Below are positions 60,101 through 64,000 of a stretch of 64,000 nucleotides of DNA, in pieces. The position numbers and the translations under genes were made by a program. Origin of the DNA: Cerrena zonata. Lineage: Eukaryota > Basidiomycota > Agaricomycetes > Polyporales > Cerrenaceae. The stretch spans positions 1,550,001 to 1,614,000 of the forward strand of contig JASBNA010000003.1 in assembly GCA_038087015.1 (NCBI GenBank), written 5' to 3'. The stretch's first letter is position 1. Every line of letters starts with the position of its first letter. Below the pieces are notes generated by a model. That model made no database searches. It was not told the DNA's origin and saw only the letters and a list, made by a program, of their open reading frames with translations.

Positions 60101-61645
60101 GCGAAAGATACGTAGCTCGGTGAAGGCGACCTACATGGGACTAAGAGACAGTTGTTTTACTTTGAAAAGAATGGACCTACGTTCCAGTCACGAGTTGAAA
60201 GAACTTTAGATGATTTTGCAACTTTATTCGCCACAGGGTTAGCGCGAATGGTGGCACCCCACTTGTTGGCCCCCAAGGGCGTCCATTCAACATGACTTTT
60301 ACCATCCTTGTCTTTATCCCTGTCCCGTTTTTGCCTACGGGATGATTTGCCTTTGCGCTGGAATTCTAGCGGGAGTGTCTTCAGTGGTGGCAAAGTGTAC
60401 AACTCGTTGAACTTCAGAGCGTCTGACAAGGGAAGTTCTGTAACATCAGGTTTCTCCTCCGCAGGAGAGGAAGGTTCGACAGACATTTCCTCGTCGAAAG
60501 AGAACGCTGGCTGGGCAAATAGCGTAGAAGAGGGGGGTTCCGAAAGAAGGTACTGAGACTGTGAGGACTCATTCCGTGTGATTGGGAGGGGCGGTTCAGA
60601 TATCGGTGTTGGTTGTAGTAGAGTAGAAACGTCCTCTTCATCGCTGACATCTTGAGGACTCTGTCTGTCCGTATGAGCACACGAGCTTTCTTCTTGACTT
60701 TGCATGACTGCCATCTCAGAAACAAATGAAGTAGGAGGTTCGATAGCCATGCCTTCGTCGCCCCCAAGTTGTACAGAGACAGGTGAACCTTTAGGTGATA
60801 TTGGAGGCGCAAGTGGTACTCCGGAAGTAATGTTCGGCGAAAGCTGATCGTCTGCAGGATATTTTGACACTGGGGCCTGCAAGACAGGCTCAGAGGGGAT
60901 TGTCAAGGTATCGTCGTGCTCTTCTTGTTTCATAACCCCGTCAGGATGCTCTTCGGCTCTCGACGGTGAAGGAAGGAGCGCCTCATCTACATTCATAGCT
61001 TCTTCATGTTCGGGCGTATGTGACCTTGTTACTCTTGCAGGAGAGGTAGTCGGGGAAGGTTGCGAGGCGTGCGGTTCGACGGAAGCGGATAGGGTACGAG
61101 AAGGGCTTCGATATGCTGCAGGCGGAGTGAAGGTTAGTGGAGACGGTAGAGATGGTTCCGGTAGGTCCTCCAACAAATGTGCGAGGTGTGCTACACTTGG
61201 TCTGCAAATTATTTAGTCTGTGACTTATACGTTGTATGAGTGATGACATACTGCAGCCTTAGATCCCAAGTCTGCAAGTATGAGCTCAAGTCGGCGCGAT
61301 CGACTTCACCAGTGAGAACATCCCCTTCCATGCCGGACTTTCTTGAGAGTAGGTACATCTCAGTAAGAAGTTCATCGCGACGACGACGAATCTCGCTGGT
61401 AATGATGTTTGGAGTCAATTAGAACGGGGATAAGCTTCCTAGTATACTCACTTCAACTGTGTGGTCCGCTCAGCCACAAGGGACTCCCTTTGTGATGCAA
61501 CAGCCTCCATGTAGCTTTCCTCCCAGAATTTGGTGTGATATGAGTTGTGAAATAGTTCGTTTGTAGTCTGCCTCCTCTCAAGGAGGCGAAATATCGACCG
61601 TGTGGTTCCTAGGGTGGCGGTAATGTGTGATGATTGTGCGGCCAC
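57160..61645 (-). CDS. EAF1: EAF1/VID21-like scaffold subunit of the NuA4 histone acetyltransferase
   Basis: EAF1 holds the NuA4 complex together in the nucleus. The start MAAQSSHITATLG at 61645 is followed by a coiled region (KREELLTEMYLLSRK-like) and a long Ser/Pro/Glu-rich disordered stretch (60157-61176). The HSA domain comes next, across an intron near 59925: FRTLQKVEELKEAGRW, then [30 protein letters not shown]. An acidic linker and KLVPTNEFMLQKSTFVG follow. The Myb/SANT domain is HTWTPQDDAVLKQLVERYPGNWFLIAEAFN with RTWMECRDRYVARF. The C-terminal third is low complexity, with a Gln-Ala dipeptide tract and Gln runs, ending NGAYS at 57160. About eight exons. HSA plus SANT in this order is diagnostic. 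Confidence 0.9.
57185..57264 (-). repeat. CAG/CAA-rich poly-glutamine tract in EAF1
   Basis: On the minus strand runs of CAG and CAA encode two Gln-rich blocks separated by an Ala-rich segment just before the C-terminus. Trinucleotide purity is moderate, so length variation between strains is likely. Confidence 0.8.
57642..57800 (-). repeat. Gln-Ala dipeptide repeat in EAF1
   Basis: A hexanucleotide-like pattern (variants of CAGGCT/CAAGCC) encodes about 25 alternating Gln-Ala or Gln-Val pairs. Third positions vary, so it is an older, protein-level repeat rather than a fresh microsatellite. Confidence 0.8.
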
Positions 61646-62360
61646 CTGCGCGTCCAGTTGGACGAATTCGGTCGTTTAAATTGGATATTCGGGGAGGAAG
61701 AAGAGACCCTGGCAGCTTGGAGGATGATGTGAGGACAATAGAAAGGAGATACCAGTGTATTAGGACGTTGTTGCTCGATGTTGGCCTCGCTGGCCGCTAC
61801 TGAACTTCAACCACCCGCACAGATGTTCCAAAAAAGGCAGGAGGTACAAAATCGTCGATCACCCGAAACTAAACTTAAACTCAAACCTTAGGAGACCCGT
61901 TAGGAGAGCGAACGAAATCTATTAGCGCGTTGCAATGAATAACTGAGGTATGCTTGGGAGTCGATGTGAGAGATAGTAAAGAGGACCTGCAGTGTGTATA
62001 GCTACGGGTATACGTAAAACTATACAATGATGCTCAAGTAAGAGTGATAAGAAAGACGAAAAGAAAGTCAACGCAAAGGGAGAAAATAAGTGAAATAAGA
62101 ATGAGGTCGAAACGGAGGATGGGAATGGAGGCAAGCGATGAGTGATATAATATTAAAGAGAGGGATTTTCGTTGTCCGTAACTTGTATAAAGCCAAAAGC
62201 CCGTGTCGAAAACTGAGAATGTGCTGACTCTCGATATATGCTATCAATCAATCAAACTAATATGTGTAAGGAGCAAGCGAAGGGATGAGAAACGAGGAGG
62301 TATGAACGCTATAAACATTGAACGTTGACCTATAACGATGCAAGCCAGCGCATCGGGTGA
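61646..62360. other. 0.7-kb intergenic region between EAF1 start and KNR4 end
   Basis: It contains the EAF1 promoter and the KNR4 3' flank. No supportable gene is seen. Confidence 0.4.
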
Positions 62361-64000
62361 TTAGAGCGCAACAGCGTCCTTCGTGCTACTCACTGAGTCC
62401 TTTTTCCGTTTGCCGGCGCTCAGAATGCTGAACCGTTTCGAGGCCGTGCTACTCCTCTTCTCTTGCTTGTCGGTTTTCTTGATAGTCTCCGTAGATGAAG
62501 CTAAAGGAGCCTCTGCCAAGGGTACATCACTCAAAGGAACATCTACTGGTTCGTCTTCTGGCTCGGAAACCAAAACACCATCTTGTGAACCTTCTGACGA
62601 ACCGGCGACACCTCCTCCACCTACTAAACGGATGGTAGCTTCAGGCGCCTCAGCCTCATCTGGAGAAGATACCATGACTGGTGAGTCTTCCTCCTTTGTG
62701 GGTACAGTTTTATCGTCTTCCGGCAATTTGACAGGTGAGACTGTGGGTGAAGGAGTGATGGTCGGTGTAGGTAGTGCAGGAGCAGGATCTTCCAAAAGAT
62801 CTGAAACGGGTTGTACGAGAGGAGTTACCAAGTCGGGTGGTGGGGATGTGATGATTCGAGGGATAGGGGTCGAGGAGACCGCAGGTTTCCGCCTTTCAGT
62901 CGGGGTTGCTCTTGTCGGGGATGCAGCAGCTGAATGTGATGGGGGAATGATTATTTCACGCATTACGACCTCATCACCTACGACGCCAGACTCTAAATCT
63001 GCGTCAGCCAAAGGTGTCTCCGATTCTGAAGTGACGAGAATATCATCCGCAGTGGGAAGGTCCACTGCTGCGGGAGGCGGAGGCTTTGTGACGGATATTG
63101 TTGGTATGGTTGCTTTAGGAGCAGGGGGTTCGGAGAGAGCTGAGGTCTCGTCTTCCACCAAAACGGGGATAGGAACGTCAGCACCAGTACCGTTAGGGAG
63201 GTTGGCGAGTTTGGGTACGATATCCTCAGATAACTACGGGTAGTCAGGATATGTGAGGCATCTAGATTGAAATGAGGTAACTCACCTTGCTGCTAGTGTC
63301 CGGTTGTGGTACAACTGGATCCGAAATGACACCAGCTTCATGCCATCTACGGACGCTCCGATCTGCCCAAGCCTCCAAAACATTCCAGCCCTTGTACTCC
63401 CCAGACAACCTCATACCTCCTGTACCACTGTCGCCTCCTCCATCACCCAGACCTTGTCTAACACCGTCGAAGAAATAGTTTTCATAGCCGACGGAATCTT
63501 CACTGCCCTCTTCCCCATCTCCCTGACCAATATCATATCCTTCTCCCGACTCCAACTCCTCCACAAACGAAGCAAACCATTTTGCCCACCCTCCAGGACC
63601 ATCGCCTCGCCACATGACAACTTTGGTATCAAAATCTCGTCCGAAAACGATGACCTTGCCCAACAGCCCCAGCTTCGTCCGGATTCATATCAATACCCAA
63701 GTAATTGCCGGCCTTGTCAGCTATCAACGGAATCCAGCCTCTTGACGAGTACTCTCTGCGGACCCATCCAGGCGGAATGGACTGCATCATTTCTCTCAAT
63801 CGAGAATTCGCACCTGTGCTCGGGTCATCGTCCACTTCTCTCCAGAACCGCCACTCCTCCAACACATCTTCCAACGGCAAAAGTGTAAGACCGAAGAACA
63901 GCCCTTCCGAGCAACCCGCAGAAGATTCAGGTTCTTGACCGTCCACACAAAGATAGGAATCCCGGATGGGTTGCGGCAAAGCAAAGCCGAACGACATCTC
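62361..64000 (-). CDS. KNR4: SMI1/KNR4-type cell wall assembly regulator (5' partial)
   Basis: KNR4/SMI1 links the cell-wall-integrity kinase pathway to glucan synthesis. The window cuts the N-terminus. The conserved core reads LRDSYLCVDGQ-type sequence (RDSYLCVDGQEPESS), GLFFGLTLLPLEDVLEEWRFW, SIPPGWVRREYSSRGWIPLIADKAGNYLGIDMNPDE, then IVFGRDFDTKVVMWRGDG and GWAKWFASFVEELESG. After an intron near 63240-63290 the C-terminal 290 residues are disordered, Pro/Ser/Glu/Val-rich, ending TKDAVAL at 62361. The frame breaks near 63654: one extra base lies between GAVGQ and VIVFGRD. Domain order and length fit the family. Confidence 0.88.

Noticed and set aside
62383..63243. 286-codon plus-strand frame opposite KNR4
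   Set aside because: Gly/Ser-rich antisense of the Pro/Ser-rich KNR4 tail; typical shadow of low-complexity coding sequence.
16925..63665. Programmed ribosomal frameshifting as a shared mechanism
   Set aside because: Breaks go in both directions, share no slippery heptamer and occur in families not known to use recoding; indel errors are simpler.
1..64000. CRISPR arrays, bacterial operons, prophage or plasmid features
   Set aside because: The sequence is intron-rich eukaryotic DNA; no regularly spaced repeats or bacterial signals were seen.

Overview
The window looks like nuclear DNA of a filamentous basidiomycete, most likely an Agaricomycete. Genes are densely packed on both strands and cut by many short introns of roughly 45-80 nt with GT...AG ends. 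The gene set (CHORD-CS protein, HNH_2-type protein, GH55 and GH5_9 glucanases, Mss51, fused glutamate synthase, a tyrosine-recombinase retrotransposon) fits that group. Identities rest on reading motifs and exon joins by eye; no database search was possible.

Left edge (1-4230): the 3' part of a DIRS-superfamily retrotransposon (RNase H, then tyrosine recombinase), followed by two identical 259-bp direct repeats flanking 1.2 kb. This is the B1-A2-B2 layout expected of a PAT/Ngaro-type element.

4374-19420: CDC45 (replicative helicase), MSS51 (COX1 translation activator), a phospholipid scramblase, an M13 metallopeptidase, mitochondrial IF2 and a CHORD-CS co-chaperone. 19816-20968 is an HNH_2-like protein with a degenerate active site. 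20969-24067 holds no gene I can support.

24068-39051: a divergent mitochondrial carrier, an ALKBH7-like dioxygenase, a DUF1776/SDR-like membrane protein, the fused glutamate synthase GLT1 (7.1 kb) and the TOR subunit LST8.

39052-64000: a possible tiny gene, a dynamin-family GTPase, the cohesin acetyltransferase ECO1, an intron-containing tRNA, a prolyl-4-hydroxylase-like dioxygenase, two exo-beta-1,3-glucanases (GH55 and membrane-anchored GH5), an IF1-like ATPase inhibitor, the NuA4 scaffold EAF1/VID21 and the cell-wall regulator SMI1/KNR4, cut by the window end.

Functional themes: several products are mitochondrial (MSS51, scramblase, mIF2, carrier, ALKBH7, possibly IF1). Two S-phase genes, CDC45 and ECO1, each carry MluI-cell-cycle-box-like sites upstream. 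Three genes at the right act on or regulate the glucan wall. The most notable observations are the identical split direct repeats, two micro-exons (8 and 11 nt) that complete conserved motifs in the M13 peptidase and GH55 genes, and single-base frameshifts inside three otherwise well conserved genes (mIF2 twice, GLT1, KNR4). The frameshifts are most simply assembly indels but need checking. I did not find a convincing entirely new multi-gene system.
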